This document shows, piece by piece, positions 45,175 through 56,180 of a DNA stretch of 64,000 nt. Below the pieces are notes generated by a model that was not told the DNA's origin, did no database searches, and was given only the letters and a program-made list of their open reading frames with translations. Origin of the DNA: Ceriagrion tenellum. Taxonomy: Eukaryota > Arthropoda > Insecta > Odonata > Coenagrionidae. The stretch lies in NCBI GenBank assembly GCA_963169105.1, contig OY720634.1:154635584-154699583 (forward strand). The letters are read 5' to 3'. The position numbers were made by a program, and so were the translations under genes. Within the stretch, counting starts at the first letter, position 1, and each line of letters starts with the position of its first letter.

Positions 45175-47463
45175 GTGCTTGGGTCTGACAGACCCAACGC
45201 GACCACTGGTGTCACTCTCTAGTAAATTTCTCGGAATATAATTTTCGCAGTTCAAGGTATGTATTCGTTTTTGGAACTGCGTTTGTGTATTTGCGTATCT
45301 ATTAGGACACAATTTATTGACATTCGAATAATTTTTCAGCGTTTCAAATGGAGAGAATTGACCCTTTTGATTCCAAAACAATTCTACGGCTTTTGAGCCA
45401 ATACCTAGCCAATACCCGAGGAGAAGTATGACGACGATGAGGAAGACTCAGATGAAGATGATATAGTGGAGGGTAACGAGGAGTGTAGTGATCAAGAGCA
45501 GGAAATCAGCAGTTCCGACGATATTGAAGAAGAAACCTGTGAAACTTGTTTCCTTGGAAGGGATAAAGTGACAAGATGGAGGTCAGTGCAGCCAAAATAG
45601 ACTGTGCGAACCCGTTCATGTAACATAGTTACTCATCTGCCGGGAGTGAAGGGTGATGCCAAGGGAACTAAAAGTGCCATTGACTGCTGGAAATGTTTCA
45701 TTTCGGATGATATACTTAAAATTATTGTGGAAAATTCAAACAGGTACTTATATTGACTCTATGAAACACTCCTATTTGCGCGAAAGAGACGCCAAATATA
45801 CATTTGCAACTGAAATAAAGGCTTTGTTAGGCTTATTGTATCTCGCCGGTATTCTTCGGTCAAATCATCTGAACACAAGTGATTTGTGGGCCACCGATGG
45901 GACTGAAGTAGAGTTGTTCCGCTCAGCGATGACCGAAAAAAGATTTCTCTTTCTCTTGCGGTGTATTAGATTTGATGATCGTGCATCAAGGGCAACGAGA
46001 AAGAAAGTGGACATATTGGCTGATATTCGTCAAATTTTCGATTTTTTCGTTCGGAACTGTCAAAAATCATATAGTACTATATCGGAATATGCCACGATAG
46101 ATGAAAAATTGGAAAGTTTCAGGGGTAGGTGCTCTTTCCGACAGTATATTCCTTGTAAACCTTGCAGATATGGAATTAAAATATTTGCATTAGTTGACGC
46201 TCGTATTTTTTATACCTCAAACCTAGAAGTCTATGTTGGCCGACAATCATCCGGGTTATTTGAATTGAGTAATTCACCGATGGACGTTGTTGAACGTTTG
46301 TGCTCCTCCATTTCAGGTTCCGGGAGAAATGTTACAACAGAAAATTGGTTCACTAGTTTTCCGTTGGTGGACAGATTGTTACAAAAACATAAACTCACCA
46401 CTGTTGGAACGATTACAAAAAACAAAAAGGAGCTTCCTCCTGCTCTGGTTTCTTGAAAAGGACGAGAAATCAAATCTAGCTTGTTTGCTTTCCGCGAAAA
46501 TTGCACCCTTGTTTCATATATTCCAAAGAAAGGAAGAAACGTAATATTACTTTCAACTTTACATAATGACAGTAAGATTGACTTGAATTCTGGTGAAATT
46601 CGGTATCCGGAAATTATCACATTTTACAACAGCACAAAAGGTGGGGTCGACACAGTTGACGTAATGTGCGCGACTTATAATGTTGCCCGCAACACCCGAC
46701 GATGGCCAATGGTCATCTTTTACTCCGTACTAAATGTAGCTGCAATCAATTCATTTATAGTGCACCTTGGAGACAAAAACGATGTTTTAGTTAGAAGGAA
46801 ATTTGTGAGTGTACTTGCTAAGGAGTTAGTTAAAGATCATGTGGCACAGCGATCAACATCTAACCTACCGAAAGAACTTGGTGCAAAACTAATGAAAGCT
46901 CAAGGTCAAAACCAAAATATTACTCAACCAATACCTGATAAGAGAAAGAGATGCGAAAGGTGTACAGGGAGAGATAGAAAAAGTCAATATTATTTTAAAC
47001 AAAGCAGTATATGTCTTTGTTTAGAGCACGCTATAATTGTGTGCGAATCCTGTTTCAAATCAAATGAGGAAGAGATTTGACAAAATATTTTGCCTTCGAA
47101 TGATATAAATTTACTTGACTGGGTATTTTTACATACATTTGAGTATTTTGTTAGGTCAAGAAAGTAGCGATATAAATAATTTACATTCTGTACATTACTC
47201 TTTATCTTTGGAAAATAAAACCAGCAATATCATCTGATTTTGGATGCGCTTGTTGTTTATCGTAGATTTTCATCCCTATTTATTTAAATTTTCTCCAAAT
47301 ATTCAACTAAAATTAAAATGTTAGCATTAGTAAAACGGACTGAAGAAAATAGTCTTAAAATATGATTTGTTTATATTAATGTGTAGAATTTTTATCTTCG
47401 GGTCTGTGAGACCCAGCGCGATCACTCATGTGAGAAAAAGTGGCGCGACCACTGCCTGGTTAA
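45175..47463 (+). mobile_element. piggyBac element, decayed
   Basis: A piggyBac-type transposase gene is bounded by two related short palindromes: TGGGTCTGACAGACCCA then ACGCGACCACTGG at 45180, and GGGTCTGTGAGACCC then AGCGCGATCACT at 47401. A TTAA, the piggyBac target, follows at 47460-47463. No matching inverted termini were identified, so the boundaries are approximate. Confidence 0.7.
45414..47080 (+). pseudogene. piggyBac transposase with two stops, a frameshift and a catalytic Asp-to-Glu change
   Basis: An acidic N-terminal region (YDDDEEDSDEDD) runs to an in-frame TAG at 45598-45600. The same frame resumes with THLPGVKGDAKGT and SDDILKIIVENSNRY, then shifts near 45748 to the frame with LLGLLYLAGILRSNHL. 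A TGA at 46454-46456 interrupts again, but the frame is unchanged beyond it (LFAFRENCTLVSYIPKK). The catalytic core of this cut-and-paste enzyme is recognisable: Asp in ATIDEKLESFRGR (46100), the NVTTENWFTS block where Glu (46340-46342) replaces the usual Asp, and GGVDTVD (46649, 46658) with both conserved Asp. In Trichoplusia piggyBac these correspond to D268, D346, D447 and D450. The C-terminal zinc-binding region keeps CERC, CLCLEH and CESC. It is inactive as it stands. Confidence 0.9.
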
Positions 47464-47831
47464 AAGCGGAAAGAGTCTGCTTGCTTATAGGGTTTTACCT
47501 GCGAGGGCGTCTTTCCCAACGCTCCCATTCAAACTCCCTTTGGAAAGAATATACTCGGGAGGAGGAGGAGTGAAGAAGGGAAATATTTGTAGCAAGAGGC
47601 GATCCATTACAATCACGTTTCTGGACTCCTCTTGCTCATCTTGTTTTTTTCTCCATCTTCTTCCTTGGTAGGTGGCCGTTCCAAAATAATGGGTCCCTGC
47701 TCTTGACCGCTCGCTGCCAAAAGGGGAGGGGGAGACTGAATTGGGGAGAGGGAGGGAGGGAAGGGGGTGAACGGTAGTGGAACTGCCTTAAGTCAACGAC
47801 TCTGAACTGGAACCACGTTAATTTTTTGTTT
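47464..47831. other. Non-coding spacer
   Basis: A purine/pyrimidine-biased run (GGGAGGGAGGG) lies near 47740-47770. No gene was seen. Confidence 0.45.
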
Positions 47832-47835
47832 TTAA

Positions 47836-48810
47836 CCCTTTCAGTACCAGAGGTATATTCATGTACCTCTTTTCCTGTATACCCATTCCCTTCTTTCGTG
47901 TATGAAATAAAAATCCAGAAGCACTTTCCTGACACATAATACTAGCTTTCTAGTTAAAAGTCTAGTTAAAAACATACTATTAACTCCCTCGTACTATGGC
48001 AGATTAGATCGCGGCAATAAAATTAGAGAGATACATTGTAAAACCGATCGGTATAAAATGTCATTTTTTCCGCGTACCATTCGGGACCATAACAGCTGTG
48101 ATCGTCGTCATGGATAGTGCAAATAGTGAGATTAGCTAGATTGTAGATCTTTCTCTTTATATTTTCTACGTTCTTATTTATGTATGATGTAAATATTGAT
48201 GTTCTTATTTATGCATGATATTTTGAATCTGTGGAAGTAGTCTTTGTATCCCTTGCATGTCGGAACGATTGACGATAGAATGGAACTTGGTTAGTAGATT
48301 GTTAATTGGCGCGTTGCATGTGCGGTACGCTGGTTTCAATGTAGTTTCGGTGTTCTGCCGTATAATTCATGCATGCCTGATGTGGAAGCACCCCCTGCCA
48401 CATACCCTTTGGGTGGCTTGAAGGGTATGACGTAGATGAATAGTCTCCTCAAAAGAGTGCGCTGGGTGCAAAATTTCCATGCCATATTCTGAAGCTACTT
48501 TGAAACTTTTGGCCGACAAGCAACCTGTTTTAAATAAAATGCGGTCGACTTAGTATTTGAAATTATGTGTTCTCCTTTTCAAATATCATTTTATTCATTA
48601 ATATTGATTGTAAATAACAAGTACTCACATTACTGTCATTTCCATTAATTAAGTACATTTTTGTCCATGATTAAAATCAATGTGTAAAAGTGTATGCGAG
48701 TATAGCAAATGATTTCCTTGAACACTGTCGGTGTTACGAGACGTAAGTAGTTACGTGAAATGAATTTTTGCGAAATATCTTGAAATTGAAATAGGGTGGG
48801 ACTGAAAGGG
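47836..48810. mobile_element. piggyBac-like MITE with TTAA duplications and nested LINE tail
   Basis: TTAA at 47832-47835 precedes CCCTTTCAGTACCAGAGGTA. At the right, reverse-complemented, TTAA (48811-48814) precedes CCCTTTCAGTCCCACCC. The terminal repeat matches at 13 of the first 14 bases, and TTAA on both sides is the diagnostic piggyBac target. About 480 bases of its interior are a nested LINE 3' end. The left end also forms a small hairpin (AGAGGTA...GTACCTCT). It is not coding. Confidence 0.75.
47960..48440 (+). pseudogene. LINE ORF2 terminus and 3' UTR nested in a MITE
   Basis: The frame SYYGRLDRGNKIREIHCKTD then YKMSFFPRTIRDHN matches the C-terminus at 41340-41450. The non-coding 3' end then closes with CCACATACCCTTTGGGTGGC and GGGTATGACGTAGATGAA. 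It is 5' truncated, as usual for LINE insertions. Confidence 0.8.
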
Positions 48811-48814
48811 TTAA

Positions 48815-51406
48815 CGGAGTCACGTGACTGGAGTCGCCCAAAATAATAGTGCAGTTGAAATTCTCCGATTTGGCTTCAAAAGGCATGGAAAAATGACAAC
48901 ATATAATGTTTCTCGAAAAATGGCAATTTTTTCATGACCGTATGGTTTAAATGAAAGCCACCGTCATGGGTTTATTAATCGAGTGAATCCTATCCCCAAA
49001 CGACGTTGGAAACGTTCATACGGAACCATAGCCGCCGCCAATGAGACTTTACCCTAGATTAGTTGATTGGCTGATCAATAATTGAATTTGTTCCCTGATG
49101 CTTGTTCCAAAATCTGCGACATAATACTATCATTACGTTTCGCACGCTCTCTGTATGACTCTTGTATTTCTTATCGCTTATGTGGTTGCGAATGACAGTA
49201 CTACAAGTGCTTTTTGTGGTATTGGCAGCATGTTGGTGTCTAAAGAGTAAAGTGCATGTTGGTGAAAGCTCACTTTACAGGTTCCTACAAATGTACTCAT
49301 CCTCGTGGTTTCATTTTCTTTACTATTGCAAATTGCAGAGCATGTTGGTACCCCTGCCACACACTCTTGAGGTGATTTGTAGGATATAATGTAGAAGTAT
49401 AAGTTTGGTGCATTTCTAAATGTCAATTGCGCTAATATCTTGGACGACCTCTGAGGAACTTTCGCTGGCCGGGAATCTGGTTGATAACTCTCATTAGAAA
49501 CTGTCTAAGATAATAGCACAATTGACAATTAAAGATAGAGCACATTCACAAAACACATTTGATGCTTGCTTAGGAAGCAAATCACGTGACCCAAGAATCA
49601 TATATAATGTCCTTTTTTATGTAATTTGATCAGTAAAATATTGCTTACATTTCATTTCTTTGTATTCCAAATCAGTACATTCATCGAATTTTATAATGGA
49701 CGCTGGGTTTGTGAGGAATATAATTGTAGAAAAAATAAACAGGAAGTCAAAAAGGAAGGTACAGGACTAAATACATCAACGAAATACTGAGGAAAATACA
49801 TGAGACAGGTGCCTGGATCTAAGGGAACTAGAATTAGAAGGGGTAAGAAGAAGGGGTAGCAAGGGCTGCAGTAAACAAATCTTTGGAGTGAGCAAGCAGT
49901 GATAATAATAGTATTTAAAATATTGTTTTGTGTTTTTGTGTGTGTTCATTCGTGGTCTTGCCGTGAAGATGCCGCTTAAGTATTTTGGTTTACAAAAGTT
50001 AATGATGGAACTGGTATTTTCACTTGTCTCAACTACTCAACTACTTGCCGTTTGAGTTTTCACTATCTCGTTCTAGACTAAACAGCTGAGTTTCCTATCT
50101 TATCAATATGGTATATCTTGATTCCTCATGGAGTTTCATCGAAACATATGAGGAAAAAGTGAAGCCATCAATAAATTTAAGGTCGCTTGGGGTTGATACT
50201 CATCCCTGAAGGTGTCGCGACTACGTCACGTATGCTTCGCCAAAAGGTTCAACCTAGGTGTTCGTACCATATTGGTTTTAGGTTTGAATATTTTAATATC
50301 ATAATATCTTGGACAGCGTTTAGACAAGTTTTGTACTTTACTCTTTGGAGCAACGAATTGAGTGTATGAAATCATGTTAGAGCAGTCATAAATTCGAAAA
50401 TAGGTTGACTGAAGCTATCCAATCCATTCACCTCTCCGTCTGCCAGCTAGTTGTTCTCTCAAAATCATCCCACTAATGCGCAGATTACAAAAAAAGAAAA
50501 TATTTGCTTAAACACTTGTAAATCTACTTAATAGTTCCCCAAACGATGAAGGAAAATGGTAGTTATGAGATTTTTATGGTTGTTCCTTTCTTTAGTAAAC
50601 TAAAACTTCACCTCATTTTCAACGCAGACTCATTTCTATAGGAGGCCAAAGTCAGCCCCTCATACCCTAGAGAAATTTCTCTAATCCAACGGCAGCATCA
50701 AAAGTAATGAAGTTCCTCACTAAACAACCTTGAATGAGGTCATGAAAAAGTGTCTGATATGACCACCTTGTAAGGCATAAAAAGCCGAGGAGAAAGCCTT
50801 GATCAAGATGCACAACAATCTGCCCATGCGTGGATGTTTCTGTCGAAATATGGGGAAGAATGGATTATTGAGAGGACGTTTGCCTTCCTCCACTTCACTA
50901 GTTTAAAGTCCGAGACCGAGGGTTATGCCCTCTCGTGCCAGGATTGTTTCATGAACACACTCGTGTACCGCCGCATTATACTCGTGGCGGAGGCTACGGA
51001 TGCAAGACGTGCCCTAAGCCCATTAGGTTCAAGAAGAAATTCTTCTATGATGCCCACGGAGTAGTGGAAAGCTTTAAGTACTCATTTCATATCATCTTCA
51101 CTAAAATTCGAGAGCCGAAGTAAGACATCTTCTGAGATTTTGAACATCAGTAAATTGGTCCAGCGGTGCACTTGGTTATCGTAACTAGATGTAACAGACA
51201 AAATTGGCACTTGATTGTACCACTTTTCGAAGTAACGTCCGGTATTTCAGCTTGATATAAAAAAATCTTCCAGTTCGTTGCATGATTGCTTAAATTACAG
51301 CGTTTAACATAAGGATACAATCCAATAGTCACTTAGTTGTTGCGTCCTTCCTCCTGACATTTATCGGCGACATCAATTCTCAGGCCATTTCATCAAAAAT
51401 GGGGAA
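48815..51406. other. Spacer with one diverged LINE tail
   Basis: At about 49340-49402 CCCCTGCCACACACTCTTGA, GGTGATTTGTAGGATATAAT and GTAGAAG follow the 3' end of the family ending at 48440. At 50930-51090 a frame with YGCKTCPKPIRFKKKFFYDA and a following His hints at a C2H2-like finger but is too isolated to call. Nothing else was recognised. Confidence 0.45.
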
Positions 51407-51676
51407 GATCACAAGCATGTAAAAATTCGATGTGCTTATGAACTCCTTATTATTGCCGACGTAAGGGATGATTCTTGGCAACTAGGACTTCCCTTGACTT
51501 TTTTTTTTAATTTTTGGTAATGGAAACAATACGACATCAACCATCACTTCTAATCCTTTAAAGGAATTCCATTTATATAATTAATATTCTAAATGACATT
51601 TTACCGTCAACCGTGAGAATCTCTTGCGCCTGAGGGCTAGCCTAACCCTTGGAGTGCGGCATGACGTGATATCACG
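51407..51676. repeat. 270-bp direct duplication, left copy
   Basis: Apparently identical to 52225-52494 at a constant offset of 818 bases, starting GATCACAAGCATGTAAAAAT and ending TGACGTGATATCACG. It contains the left flank and first ~30 bases of the MITE starting at 51646. Confidence 0.9.
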
Positions 51677-52081
51677 TCGTGGTTGTCTTAATGCTGGGGC
51701 TTATGATGTGATATCGAGTCATGGGTACCGTGAATGTGCCAGCTTAATTAATATTCTAAATGACATTTTACCGTCAACCGTGAGAATCTCTTGCGCCTGA
51801 GGGCTAGCCTAACCCTTGGAGTGCGGCATGACGTGACATCACGTCGTGGTTGTCTTAATGCTGGGGCTTATGATGTGATGTCAAGTCATGGGTACCGTGA
51901 ATGTGCCAGCTTAATTAATATTCTAAATGACATTTTACCGTCAACCGTGAGAATCTCTTGCGCCTGAGGGCTAGCCTAACCCTTGGAGTGCGGCATGACG
52001 TGATATCACGTCGTGGTTGTCTTAATGCTGGGGCTTATGATGTGATGTCAAGTCATGGGTACCGTGAATGTTCCAGCTTTC
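51581..52081. repeat. Three tandem 167-bp units
   Basis: Units start with TTAATATTCTAAATGACATT at 51581, 51748 and 51915 and end with CCAGC. They differ only at a few positions, such as TGATATCACG versus TGACATCACG and GTGATATCGAG versus GTGATGTCAAG. Each unit consists of the MITE left arm plus about 65 bases of its outer flank. A partial fourth unit lies in the downstream duplication (52399-52494). Confidence 0.95.
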
Positions 52082-52212
52082 ACTATTGGCCCGAGTGCAA
52101 GTTCCCTAGTAAAAGCTGGAGCAATCACGGTATCCTTGACGTCATATCACGTCATCAGCACCAGCGTAAATACAACCATGCCGTGATATCACGTCATACC
52201 GCACTCAAAGGG
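51646..52212. mobile_element. MITE with ~100-bp inverted arms
   Basis: The left arm starts CCCTTGGAGTGCGGCATGAC at 51646. The right arm, reverse-complemented from 52212, starts CCCTTTGAGTGCGGTATGAC. Similarity continues for nearly 100 bases, through TGATATCACG, GGTTGT, GCTGG, TACCGTGA and CCAGC. The CCCTTTGAGT start and CTAA/CTGA flanks suggest an eroded piggyBac-type target TTAA. The left arm was later amplified as 167-bp repeats. Confidence 0.75.
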
Positions 52213-52224
52213 CTGAAATTCACA

Positions 52225-52494
52225 GATCACAAGCATGTAAAAATTCGATGTGCTTATGAACTCCTTATTATTGCCGACGTAAGGGATGATTCTTGGCAAC
52301 TAGGACTTCCCTTGACTTTTTTTTTTAATTTTTGGTAATGGAAACAATACGACATCAACCATCACTTCTAATCCTTTAAAGGAATTCCATTTATATAATT
52401 AATATTCTAAATGACATTTTACCGTCAACCGTGAGAATCTCTTGCGCCTGAGGGCTAGCCTAACCCTTGGAGTGCGGCATGACGTGATATCACG
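52225..52494. repeat. 270-bp direct duplication, right copy
   Basis: Copy of 51407-51676. It breaks off at TGACGTGATATCACG, in the middle of the palindromic word, and continues as unrelated ATTGATTTGC. Confidence 0.9.
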
Positions 52495-53033
52495 ATTGAT
52501 TTGCACTGGATCGCCATGAAAATACATCGTGAGCAAGGAAGTAAGGGCGCATTTCACTGAAAAACGCATACCTGTATTGAATAAGGTCCCTGATCCTTGT
52601 CGACTGTTGCGCAATATCCTGTAACAAACACAGTGCGTGTCCGTAACATTAGAATGGAGAGGTCGGGGTGTCTTCTGGAGGAGGATGAGGAGAGGGCTGA
52701 GGATGGAGAGGCTTTACATCACCCGCTCCAACACCAACCACATGATTTTTAAATCCACCCGGGATGACGAAACCAGTTCCTTGAATTACCCCCGTTCTTG
52801 CCTCCGCTCTGCAGTTTGGCCGCTCCATTCCCCCAAATTGCCTCAAATCTCCGCCTCTCGAAAAGAGGCGGACAGTGGAGAAGACGGGGGTGAGGAGGGG
52901 GAAGAGGCGGACTCGGAGGCCGCTCGGGGGGTGGGGGGGGGAGGAGGCACGGGAGGCTAAGCGGCCGGCGGCGGCGAGGCCCCCACGAAGGTAATTCCAC
53001 ACCCGCCTACGCTTTCGCGGCAGTAGGCGATAG
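52495..53033. other. GC-rich spacer
   Basis: 52640-53000 is GC-rich with a G/A-rich run near 52880-52955. Several overlapping frames occur and none is recognisable. Confidence 0.4.
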
Positions 53034-53445
53034 GTAGGCTTGTGCGATGAGTCGATTCATCGAATTCATCGACGATGATTTTAGTCATCGCGTTGCGATG
53101 AACCGCGTCGATGACAATGAATGTAATCGATCATCGACGTCGATGAGTCGATGAATTAACTGACGGCGATGAGTTGATAAATGAACTGGCGTCAATGAGT
53201 CGATGAATTCACCGAATTAGATGAGTCAATGAATCCATTCCCATTAGATGATAATTATTTGTGTTGCGTCGCCCCTCCCGTGCCTATCCCTACCTTTCCG
53301 TCGGCGATGAATGAATTCATCGACTTATCGAGGTCGGTGAGTTCATCGACTCATCGTCGTCGATGACAATCATCGAAACCGAATCATCTCGATGAATCTT
53401 TTCATCGACCCTCGATGGGCAAATTCGTTCAACGCACAAGCCTAC
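53034..53445. mobile_element. Palindromic TCATCGA-rich element
   Basis: GTAGGCTTGTGCG at 53034 and CGCACAAGCCTAC ending at 53445 are perfect 13-base inverted ends. The interior is dominated by TCATCGA/TCGATGA words in both orientations, so the DNA can fold on itself extensively. A GTGCGA-type start is common in hAT-type MITEs, but no 8-bp target duplication was found, so the superfamily is open. Confidence 0.65.
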
Positions 53446-54537
53446 TCTCCATGCAAAAAGTCGAGATACTCGAGTTTGAAGTGATCTATCACAATAACTT
53501 ATTCATCGATTGCAATGAAATAAACTGAAAATGAAAATAAATTTATTTCTATGTTTTTTAATCTCCATAAGCGATTCTTCACCTTATCAACAAATTTTTT
53601 ATATGGCTTTGTATGAAAAAAAGCACGGTTTTTGGCGCTCAGAAAACGGTAGCTCCACTTTGAACTCCATTTTTTCAAAAACTTCTTAAGTTATCAACAT
53701 GAGACTTCATAATATGCAAGATCGATTTATTTTAAATGCATATGCTGAAGCAGAACCTCGTAACTAGGTGATAATTAGTGATAGGTGCGAGGGACAAAGT
53801 CGTGGCAAGGATGAGAAGGAGGGGGCAGACACGGTCCTCCTCGTTGGTGCTCCCGAACGCCACGAAACAATCCAGTCCAAAAATTCCTCCTTCGCGACCG
53901 CATCCGACGCCTGGTCACCCCAAACGCGCTCACTTACGCACGCACAAACTATCAAACGCATAATGCCGGCCTAATAACGACCGAAAAAAGCTTTCGGAAA
54001 CTTCCTCGCCACCCGTTTATGGGTTTGGAATTTATGGTTCGACCGATCTCTTATCGCTTCTAAATCCACCTCCCGGATCATAAATTGCGATCCGGAGTGA
54101 AGGGGTTGGGGTCCGAGTTGGATTTGGGAAGTCTTCAAGGAAAGAACGATGCAAATATCGCCATTAAAAGAGAGGAGGAACATCTCGACCCCAATCACCC
54201 TATAAAACATCCGGCTCACCTCAGAAAGCTCCCGCGGCGTGGTGACGATCCTGGGATCCGATTACAACGCGGAGGAGTGCTTTTTTGATGCCCTGAGTTA
54301 CCCGACGGTTTAGCCTAAATAAGCGGGAGTCGTCTTAAGAAAAAACAAAGACCAACTGTTCACGTTAATAATAAAAAACCTCGATGAGTTTTCCGCTACT
54401 CGTCAAATCTTTGACAGGATTAAATGTTGCGGCTTCCGTGTTAGTGAAAAAAAATTACACTACTTGGCATTGAAAAGGACATTAACAGCAGCCGTCTCAT
54501 GTTGGTGTTCTATTGACCAAAAGAGAATACTAGGTGT
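53446..54537. other. Non-coding spacer
   Basis: Nothing supportable was seen. Confidence 0.45.
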
Positions 54538-55680
54538 TTGATGGGAAAAATATTTTCAAGCATCCAAAGAAAAGAACTGGGCAATTATCCTTCGAGACAT
54601 CAAATGGATGACAAACGGGCTCACCATATCAACCACCCCCATCGGCTCACCATTTTAACAACTAGAGTCAAATTAATAAATCAGTTAATGTTCCTAAAAG
54701 TCTGGTACTTTGCTCACATATGGCCGATACCAAAAAGGAGTAGTGCACAACTAATTCAAATTACTAACACCTTGATATGGAACGTGTTTTTCAAAAAAGT
54801 ATCGAGAGCACAGTTATGCCGACCACCGGATTGGATATTTGGGGATGTGATTTATTTGCGCCATAGGGGATTGGTAAGGGAGGAAGGGTGGATAGAAACC
54901 CGGCGTCGGCATTAGCCTGCTCTTAACGAAAGGCGCCAAGAGGACCACGGTTTAACGTCTCATCCGACAGACGGAGTACTGTACTTGAAGTGCACTCCAC
55001 AAGACACTCAAGTAGGGATAGGGTTCCCTCTGAATAACATCCGCCTCTCCGCAGGGATTTGAATCCTGGCCGCCCGTATGGTAGGCGAGTACTCTAGCTA
55101 CCACACCAACCCGATCCCTGCTGGCCACCACAGTTAGGAGGACTATCCCTCCACGACATAGACATTAAAGCGAACACGATCTTTGCCAAACCTTCACTAC
55201 AAATCGTCGGAGGGGAGGATGGAGCTTTTAAAAAAAGGCCTGGAACGAGGCGTCGAGTTTTGTTGATTTACAAAGAGCTTTAAAGTTCACACGCGAATTG
55301 GCCAGTGTCATGCGACCCAGGGACGGTCTCACGGCCAAAACTCTACACAAGCGGACGAGGAGCGCACAGAAGGACGTACCCACTCCTGCCTCGGAGATGG
55401 TCAGATGGGGAAACTGGGCGAGGAAGACGTCAGGGCCGAGGGCGAAGAGTAAGAGCTCTGAGGCGATAGCTATTCTGATCCTTGCAGGAGCAGAAAAGTA
55501 CCGCTTCGAACTCATCCCTTCATTTTTATGTCCCCAATGTAACTCACTCGATGACATCAAGCACTTTTTTCTTGGGTATAATTTTTTCGATAGAGAATGG
55601 AAAGTAATAAAAAATATTTTCAAGGCGTGTGATAAATTCTGTGGGCTGGGGGGGGGGGGGTGACTTGGATGAAAAGCTCC
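54538..55680 (+). pseudogene. LINE ORF2 C-terminal part, split by a SINE
   Basis: Before the SINE, TTRVKLINQLMFLKVWYFAH then IWPIPKRSSAQLIQITNTLI matches the post-RT region of non-LTR ORF2 proteins (K..I.N..L..LWY.AQ..P.P). NVFFKKVSRAQLCRPPDW follows. After the SINE, ASVMRPRDGLTAKTLHKR and a zinc-knuckle-like LCPQCNSLDDIKHFFLGYNF represent the C-terminal end. There Tyr follows at the position where a fourth metal ligand is usual. No RT active site is present. Confidence 0.65.
54880..55115 (-). mobile_element. tRNA-derived SINE (family 2), best copy
   Basis: On the minus strand the head starts near 55115: GGTGTGGTAGCTAGAGTACT (A-box region), then GCCAGGATTCAAATCCCTGC (B box). The body includes GTACTCCGTCTGTCGGATGA then GACGTTAAACCGTGGTCCTC, a block common in arthropod SINEs. 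It ends CGCCGGGTTTCTATCCACCC. It interrupts LINE coding sequence. Confidence 0.85.
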
Positions 55681-55689
55681 CTAGAACGA

Positions 55690-56003
55690 ACTTCCAAGTG
55701 TTCCCGCAGTGTAGAAATGATTTCATGGTTTTCCTTATAGAAACATGGATTGATGAAAAAACATATGGTGAAGAGACCGAGAGTGGTCATAAAAATAAGA
55801 ATCGGAGCAAATGCTCCAAGCCTGCACTAGGAATCGACCACAAATTGATGATAAACATGTTATATTGATATGTCTATATATTGTTAAAAGATGAATTCTC
55901 ATGAATTTCCTTTTAACCTTTGAGTTTGTCATTTGCCATAAAATCAAAATAGTTTTATTTTTGAGCTGTATGTATGTGAGTGCTGGTAATAACAAACAGT
56001 GAT
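55690..56003. other. Non-coding spacer
   Basis: Nothing beyond a G run at 55649-55660 at its left edge. Confidence 0.45.
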
Positions 56004-56180
56004 GAAACGCAGCCTAACTGGCTAAAGCACTCGATCGGAAATCGAGGGATCTGGGTTTGAATTCGGGTCAAGGCGGATGATTTTTCCTCTGTAAAATTTC
56101 GCACAAGTTTGATTTGCGGGTGACTCAGTAAAGTTCAATCCGTGGCTAGTCCCTGGTGACTCAAAATCGGACCCGGTGAC
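56004..56180 (+). mobile_element. tRNA-Ser-like SINE (family 3)
   Basis: GCAGCCTAACTGGCTAAAGC, then a 5-bp anticodon-like stem CTCGA/TCGAG around TCGGAAA (anticodon position GGA), then GGGTTTGAATTCGGGTC (B box). The cloverleaf-like arrangement is followed by a non-tRNA body with GTGACTCAGTAAAGTTCAAT and CCGTGGCTAGTCCCTGG. That indicates a SINE, not a functional tRNA gene. A tail fragment lies at 21245-21310. Confidence 0.75.

Noticed and set aside
50834..51123. Possible C2H2 zinc-finger gene fragment (YGCKTC...FFYDAH)
   Set aside because: One C-x2-C and a following His in a short frame, with no second finger, start or splice context; random frames of this length can produce it.
55981..56080. 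Functional tRNA-Ser(GGA) gene
   Set aside because: The anticodon-like stem and B box are present, but pairing elsewhere is poor and a SINE body follows; a tail fragment exists at 21245.
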